Of a stretch of 64,000 nucleotides of DNA, positions 42,655 to 51,800 are shown piece after piece. The notes under the pieces are model-generated. The model saw nothing but the letters and a program-made list of their open reading frames with translations, was not told the DNA's origin and made no database searches. Positions within the stretch are counted from its first letter, which is position 1; the number at the start of each line of letters is the position of its first letter. The stretch is taken from the NCBI RefSeq assembly GCF_012277275.1, contig NZ_CP051155.1:2170001-2234000 (forward strand). The letters run 5' to 3'. Position numbers and translations under genes: made by a program. Origin of the DNA: Gephyromycinifex aptenodytis. GTDB lineage: Bacteria; Actinomycetota; Actinomycetes; Actinomycetales; Dermatophilaceae.

Positions 42655-43620
42655 ATGTCGACGGATCGCTCTGAGATCACCCTCCGCTTTCTCGCATCCC
42701 CGACCGACGCAGGCCAGTCCGGTGTCGTCAGTGCCGGCCGCGTCCTTGAGTGGATCGACAAAGCCGGGTACGCGGTTGCGGCCCGCTGGAGTGGCACCTA
42801 CGCGGTCACTGCCTACGTCGGCAACATCCGGTTCTCCCGCCCGATCGAGGTGGGGCATCTCGTCGAGGTGCGGGCGCGGGTCATCCACACGGGCCGATCG
42901 TCGATGCACATCCTTGTCGAGGCGTTCAGCGGTCCGCCGAGCACGGGCGCGCTCGAGGCGGCGTCACACTGCCTCATCCTGTTCGTGTCGGTGGACGACT
43001 CTGGCCGATCACAGGCTGTGCGGCCGCTGGTCCCGACGGACGAAGCGGGTCGTCTCCTTCAGGCGTGGGCTCGGCGCCGGGCCGAGGTGCGCGCCGAGAT
43101 CGAGGCCGCGATGAAGCAGCAGGTGTACTCGGATGCGGGAACCGCCCCCGTCATCACGATGCGGTTTCTCGCTGCGCCGACCGACGTCAACTGGGGCGGC
43201 AAGGTGCACGGCGGGATTGTCATGCGCTGGATCGACGAGGCCGCCCACGTGCTCGCGACGTCATGGTCGGGCAACCCGGCCAACGTCGCGATCTTCACCG
43301 GCGGTGTGCGCTTCTACCGGCCTCTGCGCATCGGGCACGTCGTCGAGGTGGAAGCGCGTCTGCTGCACACGGGGCGCACGTCGATGCACATCGGTGTGCA
43401 TGTGCGCTCCGGTGATCCGGCGAACGGCGAGATGGAACTGACAACGTACTGCCGCACGGTGTTCGTCGGGATTGACGAGCAGCGTCGCGCCGTGCCCACG
43501 CGCACATGGACGCCGGTGTCCGAGGAGGACATCGCCCTGGACGCGCACGCCCTGGACCTCACCGCCATCCGCGCCCGGCATGAGGGACCTGCAGAGCAGG
43601 AGGCCTCGCCGGGGCGGTGA
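42655..43620 (+). CDS. Double-hotdog acyl-CoA thioesterase
   Basis: A 321-residue protein made of two tandem hotdog domains (about 1-125 and 155-285). The halves repeat the same elements: GRVLEWIDKAGYAVAA and GIVMRWIDEAAHVLAT, GNIRFSRPIEVGHLVEVRAR and GGVRFYRPLRIGHVVEVEAR, HTGRSSMHI and HTGRTSMHI. This is the acyl-CoA thioesterase (ACOT/YciA-like) type that hydrolyses acyl-CoA to acid and CoA. The second half keeps GGKVHGG, so it is the likelier catalytic half. It stands just before the scarred region. Confidence 0.83.
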   Translation: MSTDRSEITLRFLASPTDAGQSGVVSAGRVLEWIDKAGYAVAARWSGTYAVTAYVGNIRFSRPIEVGHLVEVRARVIHTGRSSMHILVEAFSGPPSTGALEAASHCLILFVSVDDSGRSQAVRPLVPTDEAGRLLQAWARRRAEVRAEIEAAMKQQVYSDAGTAPVITMRFLAAPTDVNWGGKVHGGIVMRWIDEAAHVLATSWSGNPANVAIFTGGVRFYRPLRIGHVVEVEARLLHTGRTSMHIGVHVRSGDPANGEMELTTYCRTVFVGIDEQRRAVPTRTWTPVSEEDIALDAHALDLTAIRARHEGPAEQEASPGR

Positions 43621-43660
43621 CTCCAGGCGACGCCGCCGGATATACCTCCGAGCCGAGCCT

Positions 43661-43729
43661 CTGCTCACTCGTGCCGCAGCTTCAGCGGCGCAGGGCCCGG
43701 TCAGCGTCCACCGATGTGGTCGGGCAGAT
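43661..43729. repeat. Imperfect direct repeat, copy A (scar boundary)
   Basis: CTGCTCACT, then a GCAGG-ending segment and CCCGGTCAGCGTCCACCGAT match the sequence at 45537-45643, with about 35 bases missing here. The copy includes what would be the last codons of an acyl-CoA ligase on the minus strand (HIGGR and stop), although no ligase body is present. Confidence 0.55.
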
Positions 43730-44239
43730 GACGGACTACCTGGCCAAGTACTCGGACCCGTGCGTGATCGCTGTCCGGCACACCCCTCACGACGAGGGGG
43801 AAGCGATCGGCATGCGGGCCGCCAGCCTCACCGCGCTGCTCGCCGCCCTGGGTGGGTTGGCCGCCGACCAGATCGCAGACGACCCGCACCGCGCAAACGC
43901 TAGTCCGCAGGGATCAAGCTCCCCGCGACCCACATGATGGTCCTAGAGAAGCAGGGCCGTCGCGAAGACACTGCCCGCGACCAGCACACCGTCAAAGACG
44001 CCCGCAGAGCGGGACTGATCGACCGTCACTACCAGGTGAAGCACGTCTCACCCACCGTCGAGCACCTTCTATGGCTCCCCGACCTGGTCAGCCACACCTA
44101 CCGCCGCTACATCACCCACGGTGAAGACCTCGTCACCCGACTCGACGCCCAGACTGTCACCATCGACCTGCCCGGAACAAAGAGCGACCCCCTGGGTGCC
44201 GCAGCATATGTCCAGGGGGTAAGCCGACTGTTCCGCTAG
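43728..44239 (+). pseudogene. Frameshifted DUF3800-like remnant
   Basis: Two adjacent plus-strand frames appear to be pieces of one gene. The first (43728-43937) reads EGEAIGMRAASLTALLAALG near its centre; the second (43911-44239) reads LPATHMMVLEKQGRREDTAR, then DARRAGLIDRHYQVKHVSP and HLLWLPDLVSHTY. Such a layout, with a late LLWxPDxV motif, recalls DUF3800-type proteins. A +1/-1 shift near 43905 separates them and the N-terminus is missing, replaced by the repeat at 43661. Identification is tentative. No gene is seen in 44240-44438. Confidence 0.4.
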
Positions 44240-44438
44240 GAAGGGTCGGTCTCTACTCACCGCTAGTCGCTCTCAACGTCCGCCCCGACGCAACCTCCAT
44301 CGCGGTGCCACCTCACCTCATACGAGGCCCGCCACCGTATCTCACCGAGGACGGGGCAGACCCAGCAGCGTAATGCGTAGGGCCCGGGTGGTAGGGGTGA
44401 CGCAAGCGTGCGGTCGCGGGGCGTCTAAAGGTCGCCCG

Positions 44439-44594
44439 TCAGCCTTCCTGGCCCGAACGGTTTGTCGCCTGCTCCAGGGCGCGGTGGAACTCGTCATGCT
44501 GGCGCTCGTGTGCCTTCGAGACGACCGCTCCACATCGCGTGCACACTCGCATGTCGTTGCGGGGGAAGCCTGCATAGTCACCGTTCTCATCCAT
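44439..44594 (-). CDS. Small zinc-finger-like protein
   Basis: A 51-residue protein (start ATG 44592-44594) with MRVCTRCGAVVSKAHERQHD: a CxxC pair and two histidines spaced like a single zinc site, then an amphipathic tail. Similar short proteins are scattered in actinobacteria and phages with no known role. No strong ribosome-binding site is seen; GTG at 44619-44621 is an alternative start. Confidence 0.5.
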   Translation of the reverse strand: MDENGDYAGFPRNDMRVCTRCGAVVSKAHERQHDEFHRALEQATNRSGQEG

Positions 44595-44698
44595 GCGGTT
44601 GAGTCTTCCATCCAGGCCCACGGCTGGGTAGGCCTTGCTCTATCTGGTTGGAGAACTGACTAGACGGCCATTGCGACTACCTGAATAGTCAGCCGCGC

Positions 44699-44840
44699 TG
44701 GCTCTCTGGCGTGTTCGAAGTCGAACTCCTCCAATGACTTACGGGCGGGGAAGCGGGCGGCGCGGATGCGGCCTTCCCCGCCGTGGGCTTCCCGGGCAGC
44801 GACCTTCCGTTGCAGCTCACAGCTGGTCCCCTCGGCCCTG
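44699..44840 (-). mobile_element. IS21-family IstB fragment
   Basis: Translated on the minus strand, this stretch reads LQRKVAAREAHGGEGRIRAA, then RFPARKSLEEFDFEHARE, close to a conserved N-terminal region of the IS21 helper ATPase IstB. The AAA domain and the transposase IstA are absent, and the frame runs on into unrelated sequence to a stop at 44660. It is a relic of an insertion sequence within the recombination scar. Confidence 0.7.
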
Positions 44841-44883
44841 CTGCTGGCGGCGTGGGCGGCCCGGGATGCGTCGCGCCTGGTCT

Positions 44884-45369
44884 TCACCTGCTCGGCCCCG
44901 ATGCTGAGAGGTCGGCGGAGACCAGCCGGCGTAGGGCGAACGACATGACGGGCAGGTAGGGCAGCACCACGAGGCGGGGTCCGGTGATCTCGACCTGGGT
45001 GGTGCATCCCGGCTGCACCTGCGAGCGCCCGGGCCCAGCATCGGCGAGCGACCCCGGGTCGAGAACGCGGTGCACGAGGTGCAGGACGATCGGGCCCAGC
45101 CGAACCGTCCACGACCAGCGCCGGCGGGCAGCATCCACCTCGTCGACAACGAAAGAGGCGCGGACGACGCCGGCGGCCGTGACACTTCCGGTCGTGCCGG
45201 GGTGGATGGTCGGCTCGCTCGCGTTCACTGCGGTGAGGTGGGGCGCCCAGCTCGTCCAACGAGACGGGACGACGTACCGGTCCCACACCTCGTCGGCCGC
45301 AACGGGACCCTGCTCAGTCAACGAGGCGGTGAACCGGGACCGATGAGTGTGTGGTGCGGGGATGTGCAT
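44884..45369 (-). CDS. SRPBCC-family protein
   Basis: A 161-residue protein of the START/polyketide-cyclase-like SRPBCC superfamily. The elements are the N-terminal EVWDRYVVPSRWTSWAPHL, central GTTGSVTAAGVVRASFVVDE, and C-terminal LVVLPYLPVMSFALRRLV. Such folds bind hydrophobic ligands. The start ATG 45367-45369 has GAGGAG upstream. The C-terminus joins sequence of the IstB scar and may be altered. Function unknown. Confidence 0.65.
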   Translation of the reverse strand: MHIPAPHTHRSRFTASLTEQGPVAADEVWDRYVVPSRWTSWAPHLTAVNASEPTIHPGTTGSVTAAGVVRASFVVDEVDAARRRWSWTVRLGPIVLHLVHRVLDPGSLADAGPGRSQVQPGCTTQVEITGPRLVVLPYLPVMSFALRRLVSADLSASGPSR

Positions 45370-45536
45370 GACGCTCTCCTCGTTCGAACGGAGGCTCCGT
45401 CGCTGCGGGTCAGCCTTGCAGCGTGAAGGGTGCGGCGATGAGGGCGGGCTTGGCCGAGCAGACGAGCGAGGCGGCGGCCGTCGGTGTCGAGCCCGAAGGC
45501 GTCATGACCCTGGATCACCGGACCGGACTTTCTTGT

Positions 45537-45643
45537 CTGCTCACTTCTGCCGCGGATTCAGCAGCGCAGGGGTTCGCCGCGTCAGCGTGCAGGAATCGGG
45601 CGCTGGGCAGGTCCCGGTCAGCGTCCACCGATGTGCTCGGGGA
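45537..45643. repeat. Imperfect direct repeat, copy B (acyl-CoA ligase end)
   Basis: This copy spans the 3' end of the acyl-CoA ligase gene and about 80 bases beyond its stop. It matches 43661-43729 at both ends, with an extra middle part. Together the copies bracket the remnants at 43.7-45.5 kb. Confidence 0.55.
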
Positions 45644-47141
45644 TCTCGATCTCGCGTTTGACGATCTTATTGGTGCCGCCCTTGGGTAGGGACTGCGGGA
45701 ACCAGATCGCGCGGGGCACCTTGAACCCGGCCAGCTGGGCTTTGATGTGGGCGCGCAACTCCGCCTCGCTCGCCTCCTGGCCCTCCTTGAGGACGACGGC
45801 GGCCACCACGATCTCACCGCGGCGCAGGTCGGGGACGCCGAGGACGGCGCATTCCGCGACGGCAGGATGCTCGTACAGCACCTCTTCCACCTCCCGGGGG
45901 TAGACGTTCTCACCGCCGACGATGACGAGGTCTTTCTTGCGGTCGACGATGGTGAGGAATCCGTCCTCGTCAAGGGTGCCCAGGTCACCGGTGCGCAGCC
46001 AGCCCTCTTCGGAGAGCACCGCCGCGGTCGCCTCGGGCGCCCTCCAGTAGCCGCGCATGACGTTGTGGCCGCGGATCGCGACCTCGCCGACCGTGCCGAT
46101 GCCCACCTCGGCGCCGGTCTCGGGGTCGAGGATGCGCAGTTCGACCCCGGGCAGCGCTGGTCCCACGGTGCCGGGACGACGGCGACCCGGAACGTTGAGC
46201 GTCGCCGTCGGGGAGGTCTCCGACAGCCCGTAACCCTCGAGCATGACGACGCCGAAGTGCTCCTCGATCTGATGCAGCAGCTCGACCGGCAGCGGGGCGC
46301 CGCTGGAGATGGTCATGCGCAGGGAGCTCAGGTCGAACTCCTGACCGGCGCGGGTGAGCATCTGCAGCAGAGCGGCGTACATGCCCGGGACGGCGAGGAA
46401 CACTGTGACGTGCTTGCTGCCGACGACGGCCAGCGCCTCACGCGGGTTGAACTGCGGGAGCAGCACCACGTGACTGCCTGAGAGCAGCGGCAGGTTGAGG
46501 CAGCAGGTCTGGCCGAAGGAGTGGAACAGGGGCAGCGCACCGAGCAGGACGTCGCGGTCGTTCATGTCCACGAGCCCCTGGTCAACGCGGGCGTTGGTGA
46601 CGAGGTTGTCGTGGGTGAGCATGGCGCCCTTGGGTTCTCCGGTGGTGCCGGAGGTGTAGAGCAGCACCGCGACGTCGTCATCCTGTTGCGGCACCGCGGC
46701 GCCGCGGGCCGGGTCGACGGCCGCGTCCTGCGCTGGGGGGAAGGCCTGGGCGAAGGTGGCGGCATCGATGCTGCAGAGTTCGACACCGGCGGTCTCGGCG
46801 GCGTTCTCGACCGAGGTCAACCCCGCCCAGGCGACGACGAGCATCGGGTCCGCGTCCTTGAGGAGCGTGACGATCTCGTGTGGTCGCAGCATCGGGTTGA
46901 ACGGAACGACGATGCCGCCGGCGCGCGTGATGCCGTAATAGAGATAGGCGAATTCGATGACGTTCGGCAGGGCCAGCGCGACCCGGTCACCGGGTTGCAG
47001 ACCTTTCGCCGCGAGCGCGGCGGCGACGTCGACGGTGCGGCGCACGAGCTCGGAGTATGAGACCTCCCGGCGGCTGTCACTGAGGGCGATGGCGTCGCCA
47101 AACCTGGTGACGCTCTCGGTGAGCATGTCTGTGAGGGTCAT
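45618..47141 (-). CDS. Long-chain-type acyl-CoA ligase (FadD-like)
   Basis: A 507-residue adenylate-forming ligase. Motifs: VLLYTSGTTGEPKGAMLTHDN, the A5 region LEGYGLSETSP, GWLRTGDLGTLDEDGF, and the C-terminal KGGTNKIVKREI. It differs from the synthetase at 23.9 kb, so the two are not recent copies. The ATG at 47139-47141 has AAGGAG six bases upstream. It probably activates fatty or aromatic acids; the thioesterase at 42.7 kb would do the reverse. It stands alone. Confidence 0.88.
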   Translation of the reverse strand: MTLTDMLTESVTRFGDAIALSDSRREVSYSELVRRTVDVAAALAAKGLQPGDRVALALPNVIEFAYLYYGITRAGGIVVPFNPMLRPHEIVTLLKDADPMLVVAWAGLTSVENAAETAGVELCSIDAATFAQAFPPAQDAAVDPARGAAVPQQDDDVAVLLYTSGTTGEPKGAMLTHDNLVTNARVDQGLVDMNDRDVLLGALPLFHSFGQTCCLNLPLLSGSHVVLLPQFNPREALAVVGSKHVTVFLAVPGMYAALLQMLTRAGQEFDLSSLRMTISSGAPLPVELLHQIEEHFGVVMLEGYGLSETSPTATLNVPGRRRPGTVGPALPGVELRILDPETGAEVGIGTVGEVAIRGHNVMRGYWRAPEATAAVLSEEGWLRTGDLGTLDEDGFLTIVDRKKDLVIVGGENVYPREVEEVLYEHPAVAECAVLGVPDLRRGEIVVAAVVLKEGQEASEAELRAHIKAQLAGFKVPRAIWFPQSLPKGGTNKIVKREIEIPEHIGGR

Positions 47142-47239
47142 GGCGCTCCTTGGGGCCGCGGCGATCCGTTCTCCGAGTCTCCACTACCGGGCTTGCCAAG
47201 GTGGTGCTATTCGTGAGCAACGTCACGGGACCGAATGGC

Positions 47240-47355
47240 TATTACCGGCACAATCCCATGGCTCGAAACCGTTCGCGACGGCCTGGACCCCGCGCCCAGG
47301 CTTTCCTCGACATCCTCAGCGGCGCCAACACCGCAAAGAGGTCGTCCGCATCTAA
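47240..47355 (+). pseudogene. Decayed copy of the medium-chain reductase C-terminus
   Basis: The stretch aligns with the last 35 codons of the reductase ending at 42491: PWLETVRDGLDPAP against QWDETVRDGLQSAP, then in another frame QAFLDILSGANTA against QAFIDMLAGANTG, and the same TAA position. About 80% of bases match by eye, with single-base deletions that break the frame. The body of the gene is absent. 47356-47603 holds nothing else that I can support. Confidence 0.65.
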
Positions 47356-47603
47356 GGCGGCAGGCTAGCGGACGCAGGTCGGCGGCCCTGGTGGATGTCA
47401 CGGGGTGCGTGCACGTTGCGCCGGACCTTTGATCGCCACCGCATCATCGGCGTCTTGTCAGTGCTCGCCACGAACCTCGCGGCAGCACGTCCGCGATACG
47501 TCGCGGAGAACGCTCGAAGCCCAAGACCAGCAGCGATCCGCCGCACCCATTGTCGACAACAGCGCCGGTGGGCCACCCCGAAGAGCGCCCCACCGGGTCT
47601 GCT

Positions 47604-47765
47604 TTATCGGCCCAGGAGACGGGCGAAGAAGCCCTTCTTCTCTTGGTCGGGGTGGCCGGGACACCACTGAGCGGCGGGGACGCCTACTTTGACCTGGTCG
47701 ACGTGCTGACCGCAGCCGGCCCAGGTGGTTTTACCGCAGGTGCGGCAGGTGACTGCGCGGCACAT
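47604..47765 (-). CDS. Small cysteine-rich protein next to rhodanese
   Basis: A 53-residue protein with MCRAVTCRTCGKTTWAGCGQ at its start and a later CPGH: five or six cysteines that could form a zinc ribbon. The C-terminus is FFARLLGR. Very similar short proteins are widespread in actinobacteria, with no known function. AAGGGAG lies upstream, and the ATG is one base after the rhodanese stop, so both are likely on one transcript. Confidence 0.75.
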   Translation of the reverse strand: MCRAVTCRTCGKTTWAGCGQHVDQVKVGVPAAQWCPGHPDQEKKGFFARLLGR

Positions 47766-47766
47766 G

Positions 47767-48345
47767 TCAGGCTCCCTTCGAGGCTAGAGCGGCGGTAGCT
47801 TGCGCCAAGGACGGCGTGCCGCGGGTGTTCCACGGCGCCTTCGCCAAAGCGGAGGCCATCGCGCAGGTGCCGCTGGCACCGGAGTAGAGCAGCCCCGCGC
47901 CGATACCACCGGCCAGCCACTTCGCCTTCGGGACCACCGTCGAGGCCAGAACCCCAGTCAACGCGAGCGCGCCGGCCGTTGCTCGCACCTGGCGGTCCAT
48001 CGCCCAGGTTCGGCCGTTGCCCTGCGTCACCTCTCCACCCCTCTCGGCCCAGCTGCTGATGCCTCCGACCAGCACGTGGATCCGCTCGCCCAAGTTCGGC
48101 GCGAGAAGGTCCGCTGCCTGGGTGGCGCGATTGTCGGTGCGGCACACGAGCAGCACCTCGCCGGTGGCAGCACGAGCGATCTGCTCGGCGTGCTGCTGCA
48201 CGAGGTCCAGGGGAATGTTCACCGAACCCGCCAAGTGCTCGGCGGCGAACTCAGCCGGGGTGCGCACGTCCACGATCGTGGGCGCGTCAGCCTGTGTGAG
48301 CCAGATACGGGCCTGTTCGGAGGTGATTCTCTTGGGCTGCGTCAT
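47767..48345 (-). CDS. Rhodanese-domain protein with membrane tail
   Basis: A 192-residue protein. The rhodanese domain (1-110) has TIVDVRTPAEFAAEHLAGSV and the active loop LLVCRTDNRA with Cys68, which would carry a persulfide. Residues 125-165 contain two hydrophobic segments (ATAGALALTGVLASTVV, WLAGGIGAGLLYSG), as in rhodanese/DUF2892 fusions. It handles sulfane sulfur at the membrane. A palindrome of the CsoR/CstR type lies about 150 bases upstream, suggesting induction by persulfides. Confidence 0.85.
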   Translation of the reverse strand: MTQPKRITSEQARIWLTQADAPTIVDVRTPAEFAAEHLAGSVNIPLDLVQQHAEQIARAATGEVLLVCRTDNRATQAADLLAPNLGERIHVLVGGISSWAERGGEVTQGNGRTWAMDRQVRATAGALALTGVLASTVVPKAKWLAGGIGAGLLYSGASGTCAMASALAKAPWNTRGTPSLAQATAALASKGA

Positions 48346-48371
48346 TGAGGGACTGTCCTCTCGGTGGGGGG

Positions 48372-48488
48372 TCAGGTGAGTCGGGGCCCGGCCTCCCGGG
48401 CGTCGTCGAAGGAGTCATCGATGGCGACCACGTGCCGTCCGACGGCACGGAACGTGGCTACCGAACAGTGCTTTTCGGTGGTCAGCAC
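48372..48488 (-). CDS. Possible leaderless 38-residue ORF before rhodanese
   Basis: GTG 48486-48488 starts a frame of 38 codons containing HCSVATFRAVGRHVVAIDDS, with a coding-like composition. TATATT (48496-48501) ends seven bases before the GTG, so transcription could start at the GTG itself, giving a leaderless mRNA. No ribosome-binding site is needed in that case. It ends 26 bases before the rhodanese start. It may be a real small protein or chance. Confidence 0.35.
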   Translation of the reverse strand: MLTTEKHCSVATFRAVGRHVVAIDDSFDDAREAGPRLT

Positions 48489-48494
48489 TCCGGT

Positions 48495-48520
48495 CAATAT
48501 ACCCCCGGGGGTAAATATTG
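48495..48520. promoter_or_regulatory. CsoR/CstR-like operator overlapping a promoter
   Basis: A GC-palindrome ACCCCCGGGGGT (48501-48512) lies within AT-rich arms CAATAT and AAATATTG, the pattern bound by CsoR-family repressors (copper, or persulfide in CstR). It overlaps the TATATT -10 element facing the rhodanese genes. No csoR/cstR gene is in the window. The persulfide-type regulator is favoured because of the rhodanese target. Confidence 0.55.
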
Positions 48521-48850
48521 GGAGAGTTGAGCTCCGCCCGTTCCGACCCCTCGCTGCCTGCTCGACCTCAGGCCTCGATGCGCTCGACCTTGCCGACCAG
48601 CAGAAGGTAGGAGAGCAGACCGCGCTGCGGTCCGGGCCTAGCAGTCTTCTGGTGACCGACCTGGGGCCTGCCGCGCGACTCAGCGCGCTCGGAGCGGTGT
48701 AACACAGCGGAGTAGATGGCGGCGCCTGCACAGACCTAGGCGCCCCCGCGTACCCCAGGAACGACGCGACGAGGCGGGTGGTGTGGTTACGGCTAGCAGC
48801 CAGAGGCGCGCCGCCGCTTAGGACGCCGGTGTTCGTGCCAAGCTGCCAGT
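48521..48850. other. Intergenic region, nothing recognised
   Basis: This gap lies between the rhodanese promoter and the plus-strand helicase gene. No convincing ORF, RNA or repeat was seen. It should hold the promoter of the helicase gene, but no clear motif could be picked. Confidence 0.4.
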
Positions 48851-51800
48851 GTGAGCGGTTCGCAACTCCCGCCGGGGCTCTACGAGGACGTCGTCACCGC
48901 GAGGCTCCTCAAGCGGCTCGCGTGCGTGACCGACACACCAGACTTCAACAACATCGACAAGGCCGACCGGACCACCGTATTGGGCCGCCACGTCTCCCAA
49001 GCGGTCCATCGCGCCCTCAGCGCGCGCACCCCAGAGCAGCAGGTTGACCTGGTCGCACGCCTCCTGGAGGTCCTTGACGCGCAAGACGAGACGCCCGAGC
49101 AAAACCCGCGTCAGCTCTTGAGCCTCGTCGCTCCCCCGCAGCCCGGCCAGCCGACCCGTTCGACGGACCGCCCCAGCACCCCGCTGTCCGACGCCGCCCT
49201 CCTCACCAACGCCGCAAGCGACCCGAGCCTGGGCGCCGAGATCCGACGTGAGCTCGCGACCGCCGACGAGGTCGACCTGCTCATCGCTTTCGTCAAGTGG
49301 CACGGCGTCCGCACCCTGGAGAAGTCCCTCGCCGAGATCAAGGCACGAGGAGTCCCCTTCCGGATCGTGACCACGACCTACATGGGCGGCACAGAGCGCC
49401 GGGCCCTCGACCGCCTGGCCGATAAGTACGGCGCGGACATCCGCATCCAGTACGACGCCCAGCGAACGCGTCTGCACGCCAAGGCCTGGCTGTTCAGGCG
49501 CCACACCGGCCTGGACACCGCCTATGTCGGCTCCTCCAACTTGTCCGCGAGCGCCCTCTTGGACGGCGCCGAGTGGAATGTCCGTCTAAGCCGCGTCGCA
49601 ACCCCGACCCTGCTGCAGAAGTTCGAGGCGACGTTCAACACCTACTGGAGCTCGGACACCTTTCAACCCTACGACCCGCGCGTCCTTGCAGATCGCGACC
49701 GGCTTGATGACGCCCTGCGCATCGCCGGCGGCGGCAACAAGCCCCGCACCCGGATCTCACTGTCCGGCCTGCAGGTACGCCCATTTCCATTCCAGGAGGC
49801 GATCCTGGAAGCACTCCAGGCCGAGCGCGATCTGCACGAACGGCACCGCAACCTCGTCGTGGCGGCCACCGGTACGGGCAAGACGGTTATGGCGGCTCTG
49901 GACTACCAGCGTCTGTGCGGCACCGACAAGCCGAGCCTCTTGTTCGTGGCGCACCGCGCCGAGATCCTCGACCAGTCGCTGCGCACCTACCGAGAGGTGT
50001 TGGGCGACAGTAATTTTGGCGAGGCCTACTTCGGCGGTGCGCGGCCCGAGCGCTGGAACCATGTTTTCGCGAGTATCCAGTCCCTAAGCCGGTACGGCGT
50101 GCAGCACATCCCCGCAGACGCCTTCGACGTGGTCGTGATCGATGAGTTCCATCACGCCGCGGCGAGCACTTACCGGCGCATCCTCGACCACCTCCAGCCT
50201 CGCGAGCTGCTTGGCCTGACCGCGACGCCCGAGCGTGGTGACGGCACCGACGTGCGGTCTTTCTTCGGCGGGCGGACCGCCGCCGAACTGCGCCTCTGGG
50301 ACGCGATAGAGGCCGACCTGCTCACGCCGTTCCACTATTTCGGCATCCACGACGGCACCGACCTCACCCGCCTCTCTTGGACCCGCGGCCGCTACGACGA
50401 GCACGAGCTCGAGGGCGTCTACACCGGCAACGACGCGCGCGCCCGTATCGTGCTCACCCAGGTCCGCGACAAGATCGCCGACCCAGCCCGGATGAAGGCA
50501 CTGGGCTTCTGCGTCAGCGTCGCGCACGCGCACTACATGACGCGGGTCTTCCGCGAGGCTGGCCTGGAGGCCGTGGCGCTGAGCGGGCAGTCACGGGAAA
50601 CCCAGCGGCACAACGCGATCGAAGACCTCAGCACCGGGCGGATCCAGGCGATCTTCACCGCGGACCTGTTCAACGAGGGCGTGGACATCCCCGCCGTGGA
50701 CACCGTCCTCTTCCTGCGCCCGACCGAGAGCATCACGCTGTTCCTCCAGCAGCTCGGACGTGGCCTGCGTGTCCATCCGGACAAGGCTGTGCTCACCGTC
50801 CTCGATTTTGTTGGACAGCACCGTGCAGAGTTCCGCCTCGACCTGCGGTTCCGGGCGCTCACCCGCTCAACGCGCAAGGGCTTAGAGCGGGATGTCACCC
50901 AGGGATTTCCCTTCCTGCCGCCCGGGTGCCAAATCGTGCTCGACCGTCTCACCCAGGACGCGGTGCTCACCTCGATCAAGACCAACCTCGCGATGAGGAT
51001 GCCCCAACTGGTCAACGAGTTGCGTGCCCACCCCTCCGACTCGCTGCGCGAGTTCCTCACGGAATCGGGACTCGAGCTGTCCGACGTGGTTCGCTCCGAC
51101 CGCAGCTTCACCCTCCTGCGGCGCAAGGCCGGCCTGCTCACGACCCCCGAATCCCCGCTTGAGGAGTCGCTGCGCAAGCGGGTCCGGGCTCTCACCCACG
51201 TCGATGACCCTGAACGTGCAGCGGTCTACGACCGGCTCCTCCGACTGGACACGTCATATGCGGGTCTTTGCCCTCGGGGCCAGGCTTTTGCGAAGATGCT
51301 CTACTTCACCCTCTATCGCACCGGCGGACATGCTTCGTACGACGAAGGGCTCGCCCAGGCCCGCGCGGTGACGACCGTGGCGCAGGAATGTCGCGAGACG
51401 ATCGCAATCGCCGCCGACCAGACCCGACGACCAGTGCACAGTTCCGCCGGTCCGTTGGCGGCGCTGCCGTTCGTGGTGCACGCGAGCTATCAGCAGGACG
51501 AGGTACTCGCAGGCTTGGGCCACGCCCACCTCGGCAGGGTGGCGAGCTCGTTCCGGGAGGGCGTGCTGCACGTCGGCGATTCCCCCGCCGGTCCCGTGGA
51601 TGCGTTCTTCGTGACGCTCAAGAAGTCGGAGGCGGCCTACTCCCCAACGACGATGTACGCCGACTATCCGATCTCGCCGACGCTGTTCCACTGGGAGTCA
51701 CAGTCCGGCACGACACTCGCCTCCCCGACTGGGCAGCGGTACCTTTCGGGCACGTCCACGGTGCTGCTGTTCGTGCGGCGAGAGAAGTCCACCGAGTTCG

